Shown: in pieces, positions 54,011 through 64,000 of the stretch | Position numbering within the stretch: the stretch's first letter is position 1 | Layout: the number at the start of each line of letters is the position of its first letter | Source of the DNA: Larix kaempferi | Lineage: Eukaryota > Streptophyta > Pinopsida > Pinales > Pinaceae | Direction: 5' to 3' | DNA: 64,000 nucleotides | Assembly: GCA_027924585.1 (NCBI GenBank) | Contig: BSBM01000190.1 | Coordinates: 930,001-994,000, forward strand | Translations under genes and position numbers: made by a program | The notes under the pieces: generated by a model | What the model was told of the DNA's origin: nothing | The model's input: the letters and a program-made list of their open reading frames with translations, nothing else | Databases searched by the model: none

Positions 54011-55144
54011 AGTTCAATCACGAGATTTTTTTTTAGCAATAGTTGTGTCTTAAACCACCTTGAGATGGAATAAATAGGTATAATCAACGTTTGACACTCA
54101 TGTCCATGCCCTTATGTGTGATGGTGTCTTTTCATACATGGTGTCTTTTTGCCTTCATCACAACATTGATAAACTCATCTTATGCAAGCACAAGACATGA
54201 AGTAATCAACCTATTAATTAAAGGAGTAGTTCAAATCAAGGTACTCAATAATTCAATTTCATAATCAACATCAATTTTGAGCGATGAACTTGCAATAGTG
54301 TTGTGAGGGAAATTGTCGCACTGCTAGAAAGCAAAGCACGTTGTCCCCGGTGAGTGGGTTAGGTTCTCTAATAGAGATACAAATCATTTATGACAAACTT
54401 TTCCTTAACATTTATCATGCATTATTATAAAAACAGTGTTTTTAAAGGAGAAGAATGAATGCACCTTTTATATGAGGTTTTCCCAATGTACTCATCGTGC
54501 ATACTTTGGATTTCGGTTCGCTGCTCCTAAGCTTCACAATGTACTTGCACACACAAAATAACCAAGCTTTCTCATTCCAACAACCTATAATCGACTATAA
54601 TGCATAGATAAACTAAGTAATATATTACTTCAACAAAAAACATATGATATATATCTTTTGGGGGCAAAGCGAATCAATTTATATTAAATACGGAGAGATA
54701 AACACTTACAATCTTTGCGATCGTTTCTTTCTATACTATCCTCCTCTAGCATCTAAGTTCCCTCCTTCACCCTTAGCCTCAATCACTAAGGCTCTGAACA
54801 ATGGAGGCTTTTTGCTCTCTCTTTCTCAGCCTAATATTGTCTGGTCTTCAATCAATCTAACCTCCTAGATATCCACCCAAAGGGTCTCTTTCATTGCCTT
54901 TGATTAGGTCTAGACTAGGTGATGATCCCAAGGCACATGCTTTGCAAGCTTCGCACGTCTCTTCCATGCATAAACGAGCCTCTGTTTAACTATTTGCACA
55001 CTTTTCAGTGCATGTTTATCTTCACTTCAAGGTTTGGTCGTGCTTGTAGGCTCAAAAGTAGCGACCATATATGCTTGGTTGACACTTTAGGGCCAAAACC
55101 TACGACCGATCGCTCCTCTCCTGAAGGAAAGTAGAAACCATGTC
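54011..55144. other. Anonymous DNA
   Basis: AT-rich sequence with no recognised gene, RNA or repeat end. Short frames at 54644-54868 and 54919-55134 have no known motif. Confidence 0.4.
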
Positions 55145-55149
55145 CTAGT

Positions 55150-55607
55150 TGAAAGTTCTAAACCTGTTTAAGTGTAATAATGCATACAATTCTTAAGCAA
55201 CACAGGAAGTAAACAATGACATTCACACACATTAGACAAATATTTACCCTAGAAACCCCAAAAGGAAAAAACAACTTAACTTAGAGATTCACCGCTCTCT
55301 TCATTTCTTTTTCATTGTATTAACTAAACCTTTTACAATACAATATATAGGTATTCACTAACCTATCAAACCCTAATTCCCAAACCAGAATCAGATTACA
55401 ATGGATTGAAAACCATTGGTCGAAAATAGCAAAAAACGAGACAAAAAACAACCCAAAAAAATTTCCCCAGGGGCTTCACCCCCAAACCCTTGAATGGGGG
55501 CCCGCTGCCCCCCATGCCCCCTCCAGACCCCCTTCATTCAGGGGCCAACCCCCAAACCCCTTCCATAAGGTGGGTAGTCATGCAAAGAATATAACACATA
55601 CCCAACA
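55150..55607 (-). repeat. 3' LTR of copia H (458 bp)
   Basis: Minus strand TGTTGGGTATG...AGAACTTTCA, matching 61177-61601. A run of C-rich 'cccccatgccccc' makes this copy longer. Confidence 0.93.
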
Positions 55608-55619
55608 TTCTCCTATGTG

Positions 55620-55863
55620 TTGTTTTCTTTACATATAGGGAGTACAAGATTTTACTAGATCAACAATTTAGGGCACGAATGCCCATTGCTTCTCTACACT
55701 AAGAAAACTTCTCAATGCTCACAAACTTTGTTAATGAATCCACAACATTCTCTAAAGTGTCGACTTTCTCCAACAACACTTTCTTGCTTTCAACCATGTC
55801 TCTTACAAAGTGATACTGCACATCAATATGCTTTGTTTTTGAGTGATAATCATGGTTCTTGGC
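55620..55863 (-). pseudogene. C-terminal RNase H of copia H (after the solo LTR)
   Basis: Minus-strand reading 'KNHDYHSKTKHIDVQYHFVR', then 'DMVESKKVLLEKVDTLENVV' and 'DSLTKFVSIEKF', which is the end of a copia RNase H. It is continuous with '...DCDS(stop)SAIFLA' on the far side of the solo LTR once one TTGGC is removed. Confidence 0.9.
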
Positions 55864-57296
55864 TGTAATACCCCTGGTTTTACACTTGGAATGTATTTAT
55901 CCAAAATTATGTAAATGATGTAAATATGCTAGTGTGAATTCCTAGTGCGGAGCTCAATGCCAAGGCTCGACTAGTGAATGGATAGGCATGTAGGATGTTA
56001 TATTTTATCTGGACTGTTTGGTTGGATTTTATGCCGATTTAGAACATTATGTGCATAAATAATAAAAATGGTTCAAGACCGGTTGTGTAAAGAGCACCAA
56101 AGGGGCTATGATTCCACTAGAGGGGAGGAGGAAGGGGGCCTATGGGAAACCAAATCCCATGCTTCCATGTGTCAACCTTAGAACTCACCCAAAATTCTGT
56201 CATGTGATGAGAATAAGCCAATTATCTCCTTTTTTGACCATTTTCCAATCATTGATTACACATGTGAGGTTGGTGGGAAAAGTCACTTCTTGTAGTTATT
56301 GAAGCATGGGGGTTGTGACAGTTATGTTAGCTGTCAGTAGTCCTATATCTTCTATGGTCAGAAGCCATGTCAGCTGTCTTTTCACCCTTACCTCATATCC
56401 TTGGAGCCAACGCTCTTTTGATCATTCCATTCTCACTCTCTCTCATGCAAGCTGCTACACTACGTAGAGTTATTTTCCATTGTTGTTCATGTCCATCACC
56501 AGACTATGTGTTAAACCCAAAAATTCGAATTAGAAGACAAAGCTACATTTTTGGAAGGGAAAATAGTTGGCTGTAGGTGAGCAGAGAGGTTGGGCAAGCT
56601 AGGAACCTTACCCATGGAGTTCTGCTGCTCGTAGGTGTTTGAGAAGTCACAAATAAAGGCTACAGGTGGTTCTATAGAAGCTATATCAGGTTGGAATTCT
56701 TCTATGCACACACTGGAAGCACCCAACAAGATGGATCACCCAAGAGAACCGTGGATCGGTGAAGGGGATTCCTAAGCTAGAAGGGTGTTGTGTAGGGCAG
56801 GTATTGTGGAAGCCAAGGCTGTGAGGGCTGAGTGAGACCCCTGTAGAGCTATGTATGAGCATTTGGCTAAGCACAGAGAGTAGAATGGGTTGTGGGTTGA
56901 GAGATAGAAGCATGTAGGTGTTTCCTTCGCCATGGTGGCCTCATAGCCCAGCTTGGTGGTGGCCTCCCAGCAGAAAGAGTATATGCTGGACGGAGTGCCT
57001 ATGGTTGGGTGGAAAAGCGCTCTTGCACAGCCAGTTGCTTGGATATGCGTTTCTTAAAGATAAGTACTCATGTATTTGAATCTGACCTGTTTTATTTGAT
57101 GCTTGTAATGTTTATGCTTGTATTTGCATATTAGATGTGTGTGGATAGACTTTAATTCCGCTGTGCACGTTTAATTACATTTATGCACACATTACATTGG
57201 TTGAAAATCGTATTATGCATTTGGGGCGAAATTTTAGAGCCCAGGTTTGGCCAACGGCCCCTCCCGATGGTCGGATTGGGTGGGGAGGACGTTACA
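55864..57296 (+). mobile_element. Solo gypsy LTR inserted in copia H (1433 bp)
   Basis: TGTAATACCCC...GGGGAGGACGTTACA flanked by perfect TTGGC duplications (55859-55863 and 57297-57301). The start and end resemble the LTR of gypsy E, so it is the same Tekay/Del-like group, but the body differs. No internal element sequence is present: this is the product of LTR-LTR recombination. Confidence 0.93.
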
Positions 57297-57301
57297 TTGG
57301 C

Positions 57302-58600
57302 CAGGAAGATTGCACTCTAGCTGTCACAATCTAGCCTCACAACTTGCTAAACAAACCCAATGTCCAAACACAATCTCTGCAACCATACAACCTCTTTATT
57401 TGCATGAGTGGCTGCCATTTATTTAGCTTATGTAGTTGATAGTGCCACTACATCCAGTTTCTTACTCATCCAACTGATAGAACCTCCAAATAGGTTAAAC
57501 ACATACCCACTTGTAGATATTCTACGATCCATATCTCCATCCTAGTCAGCATCAACAAATCCATGTACATTCAACACTCTATTCTTTCCAGCTCTTCCTT
57601 GATAACAAATTGCACTATCTATAGTTCCATGCAAATACCTGAACACCCTCTTTACAACTATCCAATGCTCCTTTACCAGTTTGGACATATACCTGCTTAA
57701 AACTCCCACTGCACGGGCAATGTATGGTCTAGTGTATACCATCGCATACATCAAACTTTGAACTACACTAACATAAGGAACATGAGACATGTCTTCTTCT
57801 TCTTCAGTCTCGGGACATTGTTCTGTAGATATTTTTACACCTATAGGAATAGGGAATTTTACTTATTTACATTCATGCATATTAAACCCATGTAGTATTG
57901 TCTCAACATATTTTCTCTGGTTCAACCAAAGTTTCCTTTCTGCATGATTTATCTTGATCTCCATCCCCAAGATGAAATTGGTAGCATCGAGATTCTTCAT
58001 GTCAAACTTGGAGGATATCTGCGATTTCACCTCCTTGATAACCTCCATGCTATTTCCAACCAACAACATGTCATCAACATACAACACTACATAAACAAAA
58101 TATTTTTCAACCTACTTGTAATAAACATAGTGATCAACTTTTCTTCTCAGATATCCCAGTCCCAATATGTATGTGTCGAACTTCTGGTACCAAATCCTTG
58201 GAGACCGTTTTAGACCATAAAGGGATTTCTTCAACTTGCAAACCAAATCCTTCTTACCCTTTACTCCTCCAGGTTGCTTCATGTAGATTTCTTCTTCTAG
58301 GTCCCATGCAGGAACGTTGCTATTTACATCCATTTGCTCTACCTCTATATCAAATGTTGCAGCAAGAGACAATAGGAATATAATGGAAGTCAATTTTGCA
58401 ACATGGGAAAATATCTCACCAAAGTCAATCCCCTCTACCTGAGAATAACATTTTTCTACCAGTGCAGCCTTGTACTTCTCGAATTTTCTTACTGCATTGA
58501 ATTTCTTTCTGAACACCCATTTGCTACCAACATGTTTCCTTCCATCAGAAAATTCGACCAATCCCCAAACCTCATTTTTCTCCAAGGCCTCCATTTATTC
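57302..58600 (-). pseudogene. Reverse transcriptase and N-terminal RNase H of copia H
   Basis: RT in frames 58112-58594 and 57863-58087: 'LEKNEVWGLVEFSDGRKHVG', 'EKYKAALVEKCYSQVEGIDF', 'EQMDVNSNVPAWDLEEEIYM', 'KPKKSLYGLK'-type motif ('CKLKKSLYGLKRSPRIWYQK') and YVDD at 58070-58081. Then 'VPYVSVVQSLMYAMVYTRPY' and, in RNase H, 'RISTSGYVFNLFGGSISW', 'SKKLDVVALSTT' and 'RLCLDIGFV'. A stop and a shift lie near 58100 and 57540. 'FARPA' is 'FSHVA' here. The frame continues across the solo LTR. Confidence 0.92.
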
Positions 58601-58745
58601 TCCCATGGCCTTCTTCTAGAGTTTGCACTCTTGAGAATTAACTGCCTCTTTAATAGATATAGGTTCATCATTAGTAGTAGATGGAAACAAAACCATGAAA
58701 ATCATGTGGACTATAGCTTTCAGTTGGACTCCTTACACAGTCATA

Positions 58746-59640
58746 TCACCTCAAGGATGGAGTCAGTGGTTCCATCTCATCATCTGATTTAGATGAATCT
58801 TCCTCCTCATTTGAATAAGATCCTTCATTCTTTATCTCAAACTCCATTTTCTCTGGTCCCTTTTCTTTTGGTTCATCTTCATTCCTGGAAGTGCTCTCAA
58901 CTTCTCTGAAGACCGCATCTCGACTGTACATTGTTTTCCTTGTTATAAGATTCCATATTTTGTAACCTTTCAGTCCATCCTTGTATCCAATAAAGATACA
59001 TTTATCTGCTTTATTATCCATCTTGCCCCTTTTCTCCTTAGGAACATGCACAAAAGCATCACACCCAAAAACTCTAAGATGTGCAATAGAAGGCTTCTTA
59101 CTAGACCATAACCGACGAGGAGTCTTGTCAACCAACGCTGATGTGGGTGATCGATTCTTCATATAACATGTAGTGCCAATAGCTTCAGCCCAAAATTCTT
59201 GTGATAGCCCTGCACTACTAAGCATACTCCTCGCCTTCTCCATCAGTGACCTATTCATCCTTTTTACAACCCCATTCTATTGGGGTGTATATGGATTTGT
59301 ATTTTGCCATGCTATACCACACTGTTTGTAGAATTGATCAAACTCTTTAACATAGAATTCACCTCCATTGTTAGTTCTCAACACTTTCATTTTCCTTCCT
59401 ATTTGGTTTTCCACAAGATCCTTGAACTCCTTGAATTTACCAAAAACCTTAGATTTCCTTTTTAAGAAACACAACCATGTATTCCTCAAGAAGTCATCTA
59501 TAAATGACACATAATATATAGATCTTCCCAAGGATGGAACATGTATAGGACCAAACACATCACCGTGTATTAACTCTAGGATCTGCTTTTTCCTTGTAGC
59601 ACTAGAAGGGAATTTCACTCAATTCTGCTTCCCATATAAA
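58746..59640 (-). pseudogene. Integrase of copia H
   Basis: Frames 59277-59618 and 58746-59258: 'ELIHGDVFGPIHVPSLGRSI', 'YYVSFIDDFLRNTWLCFLKR', 'VLRTNNGGEFYVKEFDQFYK' (second Asp changed to Asn), then after a TAG near 59279 'MNRSLMEKARSMLSSAGLSQ', 'EFWAEAIGTTCYMKNRSPTS', 'LRVFGCDAFVHVPKEKRGKM', 'DNKADKCIFIGYKDGLKGYK'. The acidic tail that follows is typical between copia integrase and RT. Confidence 0.9.
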
Positions 59641-59802
59641 CAATGCTCAAAGAAATTGAAATTTAATTTGCAATTAGATATACCTTCAACCATACCTTTA
59701 CTATGTAATGTTTAAAGGCCCTTCTCTCCAATATGTCCCAACCTTTGATGCCACAACATAATATCTCTTCCAAAGACATCAATGTCTTTACTTTCTTCAC
59801 TT

Positions 59803-60540
59803 TTACCTCTTAGGAACAATAGAGTTGTTACGCCCATCATAGGTGCTTCCCAACAACTTGTACATAGTTCCACACCAAACTCCCCTCATCAAAACCATTG
59901 ATCCTCGAACCAATTTACATATGTATTTTTCGAATACAATGTTTACATTTGAATCACTCATTATGCTAACATATATTAGGTTTCTAGCCAGACCTGGATT
60001 GTACAAAACACCAGGAAGGGTTCTAATCCTTCCACCCCTGAGCATTAACTCCACTTTTCCATGCCCTACGATTTTGGCTGGCGAATCATCTCCTAGGAGT
60101 ATATCCCCTCCATTATACCTTTCATGCTCACACAACCACTCCCTATTAGGAGTCATATGAAAGGAAGCTCTTGAGTCAATAAACCAAACATCGCTTCCTA
60201 ACTGTGTACTTGTAGAATCCAAGTACACATCCCCTCCTTCTTCAGAGGAGGCCTTTCCTTCTTTGGATGTAGTATCCTCTGACCCTTTACCTCTTTCAAC
60301 ACTTTTTGATCTATAGTGCTTCTTAGAATGCCTAGCCTTACCACATTTGCAACATAATTTCTTCAAAGATTCTACCGGGGATTTAGACCTTCCCCTAGAT
60401 TTAGATCCCCCCCTTGTAGATCTATTTGTTCGATCTTTGGAATGACTTCTCATTGATAAGGAATTGGTGCTATGATTTTCAATGGATTTTGTCCTCATTT
60501 CCTCTAATAATAGAGATGCAACTTCATCCTCAAACTTCAA
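59803..60540 (-). pseudogene. Nucleocapsid and protease of copia H
   Basis: A 245-codon frame: Arg/Ser-rich linker, knuckle 'CCKCGKARHSKKHY' (last Cys of CX2CX4HX4C is Tyr), then protease 'DVWFIDSRASFHMTPNREWL' (active site D-S-R where D-S-G is usual), 'ILLGDDSPAKIVGHGKVELM', 'LPGVLYNPGLARNLIYVSIM'. This is a typical copia protease up to the integrase junction. Confidence 0.92.
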
Positions 60541-61160
60541 TGTAGACTAAGTAGTACTACCTATTGCTACAACCAGATTATCCCAAGATTCTGGTAGAGA
60601 ACATAACAAGGTAATACACTTATCTTGTTCATCCATCTTAATATCAACCAAGGTTAGTTGACTTACTAGAGTATTGAATGCATTTGATGTCCTGTCATGA
60701 AGTCACCATTTTCCATCATGAGATGATATGGTTTATTTTGTAGAAACAATTTATTTACCAGGGACTTTGACTGATACAGATTCCCTAACTTTTCCCACAT
60801 CTTCTTTGCACTGTCTTTTCCAGAGACATTCAATAGTACCAAATCTGAGAGACAAAGACGAATCGTACTTCTCGCCTTTCTATCCAACTTATCCCAATCA
60901 GTTCTTTCGACATAGCAATAGGTTTTGTACTTGGATCCACAACCACCGATTGTTCCTTATCTACTTGAAGATCCTCCATCTTGAGCTTCCACAAATCAAA
61001 TTTTCGTCAATTATTTTTTTTGATTTTCACTCTAGAACTACTCAACATTCTTTCAACAAAAGAATCACCCATGCAGAGCTCCAACTGAAACTAGGTTTAT
61101 TACAGACCCAAGAAACAAGTTGAACCCTCAACAACAAAGGTGTTCCCCTGAAGCCAAATA
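60541..61160 (-). pseudogene. Gag capsid of copia H
   Basis: Minus-strand pieces: 'DRKARSTIRLCLSDLVLLNV', 'SGKDSAKKMWEKLGNLYQSK' and 'SLVNKLFLQNKPYHLMMENG'. This is the UBN2 copia capsid core, which normally reads W..D..A...I...L. The N-terminal start (about 61000) is obscured by stops. Confidence 0.88.
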
Positions 61161-61176
61161 CTGCTCTGATACCAAC
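61161..61176 (-). other. Primer binding site of copia H
   Basis: Minus strand 'gttggtatcagagcag' immediately after the 5' LTR. Contains TGGTATCAGAGC, complementary to tRNA-Met. Confidence 0.93.
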
Positions 61177-61601
61177 TGAAAGTTCTAAACTTGTTTAGGT
61201 ATAACAATGCATACAATTCTTAAGCAACACATAAAGTAAACAATGGCATTCACACAATACACCAAGATTTACCCTAAAAACCCTGAAGGGAAAATCCAAC
61301 TTAACTTAGAGCTTCAGTACTCTCTTAATTTCCTTTTCATTGTATTAGCTCAACCATTTACAATACAATATATATGTATTCACCAACCTCCAAAAACCTA
61401 ATTCCCAAACCGACATCATATTACAATGGACCAAAAACCATTGGTTGAAAATAACAAAAATTGGGGCAAAAAACAACCTAATTTTTTTTCCTTGAGGGAT
61501 TCTCCCCCATGCCACCCCATACCCCCTTCATTTGGGGGTCAACCCTTGAACCCATGCCAGAAGGTGGGTAGTCATGTAGAGAATATAACACATACCCAAC
61601 A
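61177..61601 (-). repeat. 5' LTR of copia H (425 bp)
   Basis: Minus strand TGTTGGGTATG...GAACTTTCA. Flanked on the outside by CTAGT. Confidence 0.93.
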
Positions 61602-61606
61602 CTAGT

Positions 61607-62979
61607 AAATTCTTTTAGTATTTCTGAGTCAATTTTGATGTAGAAGAGGAACTTGATGCCCATTTTGGTCTTCGTCATTGAGGGTGTTAAATATCATTAT
61701 AATAGATCCCCCCTAATGCATGATTTCATAAGTGAAGCTAATTTCCAAAATACAATAACTGAAATAATTAGTAATTGTGGTTGAGGGGATAAGGAAGAGA
61801 ATTGTAGACGTAGGAGCCATAAAGTACCTACATGTAAAACAACCAAATCTCAAATATATAATATCTTCCCCGAGGTGGGAATACCCATGCTCAATAGTAA
61901 ACAAGCATGGCCACGAAAAAATACATAGTGGATCTATTTCAAAAAGTACATTAATAATGAAAACAAGTACTATGTGGAGTACAATATCTACTAGTCTTCA
62001 AAATACTTCAAACATGGTAGTCTAATCTTGCTTAACTCAGGAAGTTAGCATCGACGGGGGATACTACTGTTGTTCCCAAGGTTTTCAATCCATAAACTCA
62101 ACGATAGTACGAGTCTACAATATGCAAATAAATGATTTGTAGTTGAGCATGGTAGAACACTATTTGAGCACCAACCATTGATGTATACCGTTGATAGACG
62201 CGAGGAGACCCACCGATAATGAAAATGGGTTCCAAGGTACTAAGTACAATCTAGTTAGTGTGAGTAAATGAAATCATGTCAAACACTTGTAGAATCAAAT
62301 GATTAGGAGTCATTGATGTATACCCACTGTCATTTGTGACAACACTTGCCACTAATGATTGCAAGTTCCAAGGTAATGTCAAGGTTCCTAAACAAACTTC
62401 CTAGAAAATGATTTGGTGTCAATAGGAAGAGGTCCGTCAGAATTAGGGCATTAAGGCATCCCACATCAATCGACACGAAACAAAGATCAATGTTTTGATA
62501 TGATTTGTTAGGACTAGAGATGAGAAGATCCATGACTGTATACCGACACAAGGAAGGTCGACATGGTTGGTCAAGAATATTTGAGGAATGGACAACATAG
62601 TTTTAAAGCTTCACTTGAACAGACAACATGACTCATAGTGAAACCATGAAACATAAGACCCAAACAACAAAAACCAATGAAATCCATCAATGCCAGATGC
62701 GTTGACGAATGCTCCATAATGACGGGAAGGATAACCCATTGGAGGAGTAAAACTCATAATCATGGTATGGTTTTCTACGACAAATGTTATAAACCCGATT
62801 GGAAATGACTGACACAAAAAGGTGTGGTGTTTAAGGGCGACAAGGACTAACTGTTGTTGTTTCTCTCTCATCATGAAATAAAAATATATTTGCTTTCCCC
62901 TTTTTGGATTTTATGTTTTTTTTTTTAATTTTATGTTTTGTCTTTTTCATGTTGTTTGGAAGCTTGAAAAAGAATAAAG
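61607..62979. other. Anonymous DNA
   Basis: No recognised family. A minus-strand frame at 62611-62874 has no motif I know. Two poly-A/T patches near 62920. Confidence 0.4.
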
Positions 62980-64000
62980 TGTTGATGTATTTGTAACTTT
63001 GGAAGATAGTCACTTGTATATTGTATGTATTACATTTGTACTTTATTGTATCCCCAACGGAGATGTATTATTCCTCCAATTGGAAGTGTCGTCATTTGTA
63101 TTTGCAAGTGTCACAACTTATATTTGATGGGTTATTAGACCACCTTGGTGGGGTCGGCCCTGTATGAGTCATGTGGGTTAAAGGGTTATTAGACCACCCT
63201 AGTGGGTTTGGCCCAGTGACAAGTGGTAATGGGTTATTAGACTCTCCTAAGGGAGGTCGGCCTAGTTAGAGTTAAAGGCAGGTCAAGTCATTGTATAAAT
63301 AGAGAGTGTGTCTCTCTCATTTCATTCATTCACTCACTCACTCACTTTGCATTAGTGAGAGAGAGGAGGAGTGCACACAAGTGGAGGAGGAGCAGCTGCT
63401 AGGAGACTATCTCTTGTTTTGGGGTTTGATCTTTGTGATCTTTGTATTTGGTGCTCAGTCTATCTCTGAGGAAGTTGCAGGGTTTTTCATCTTCTTGGTT
63501 TTCCCCGGTGAAATGCTTTGTGTCTCTTGTCTCTTGTGTTTGATATGTTGTATATGTTGTTCTCTCAGTTAAGATCCTAGATCATATTGAATGAAATGTT
63601 GAAAAACTAACATGGTATCAGAGTTAGCCTGAAGGAAGGCATTGTATGGCATTTATGACACTTGTTGCACTTGCGACAATTTGGAAGCTAGGGCTTGGTA
63701 TAGTAAAAACCAGTCATCGTGGCACTTTCACTATAACTCAGTTTTGGCAAAGGTTCAGGATCTGAAACTTTTACAGGTCGAAGATGAAATATCCATGTAC
63801 CTTGTGTCTGAAGGACAACCTTAGGTTCGTTGTACTTTGTGAGATATGATTCATACAAGTTAGGGTTTCTGCCTCTTCCAGAATGCAGTCCCAAACATGT
63901 GACCTAGGAAAAAAGGTCATATATCGGGCTAGGAAGCTCCAAATGGAATTATGTAAAACGTGATAGTTTGGGCACGGACTGTAGTTTCACAGGTCCTGGT
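62980..64000 (+). mobile_element. Second copy of the copia D family, 5' end only (runs off the window)
   Basis: LTR 62980-63612 (633 bp, TGTTGATGTATTTG...AAACTAACA), primer site TGGTATCAGAGTTAGC from 63613, and ~390 bases of leader matching 20678-21060 with few differences. TATAAATA at 63294-63301. The target-site partner is outside the window. Confidence 0.92.

Larger units (their letters stand above)
55150..61601 (-). mobile_element. Copia element H, nearly complete, minus strand
   Basis: LTRs at 55150-55607 (3') and 61177-61601 (5'), perfect CTAGT target duplications (55145-55149 and 61602-61606), tRNA-Met primer site, then gag, protease, integrase, RT and RNase H in copia order. A solo gypsy LTR interrupts RNase H. 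Stops and small shifts are fairly few. Confidence 0.94.

Overview
The window is plant nuclear DNA from a large, repeat-filled genome. It holds Ty3/gypsy and Ty1/copia LTR retrotransposons with tRNA-Met-type primer sites, CACTA DNA transposons, MITE-like elements, and decayed fragments of plant-type HMG-CoA reductase and small heat-shock protein genes. A gymnosperm or another big-genome plant would fit, but nothing here fixes the species. I found no intact host gene, tRNA, rRNA or CRISPR array. Almost every coding stretch is a broken transposon ORF.

Layout. 1-4442: anonymous AT-rich DNA and a gutted LTR element (gag remnant between two direct repeats). 4443-7315: left end of CACTA element A, followed by an HMG-CoA reductase exon fragment. 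7311-42530: a minus-strand gypsy element (F) split by two large insertions. One is CACTA element B (11093-27987), which holds gypsy C (16739-27895), which in turn holds copia D (20014-26847). The other is gypsy E (31003-41706, Tekay/Del-like), whose 5' LTR carries a 925-bp terminal-inverted-repeat element. Target-site duplications read directly from the sequence close each level: GAT for B, TTAGC for C, CTTCT for D and TTCTC/TTCAC for E. In two cases the host reading frame is restored across the insertion.

42531-48281: mostly anonymous, with a GGTACC-rich inverted-repeat element, an AC microsatellite and a divergent relative of the first element's leader. 48282-52505: decayed plus-strand copia G. 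52506-55149: anonymous DNA with a diverged tandem duplication carrying two short retroposon-like inserts. 55150-61601: minus-strand copia H with perfect CTAGT target duplications, its RNase H cut by a solo gypsy LTR (55864-57296). 61607-62979: anonymous. 62980-64000: 5' LTR and leader of a second copy of the D family, running off the window.

The genes do not form a cooperating system. The biology is layered transposition. The points most worth following up are the two host-gene fragments associated with related CACTA ends (HMGR beside A, HSP20 inside B), the long palindromic CACTA terminus, and a gypsy Gag with five zinc knuckles. Boundaries given as TSD/LTR ends come from direct reading; protein family names come from recognised motifs, without database searches.
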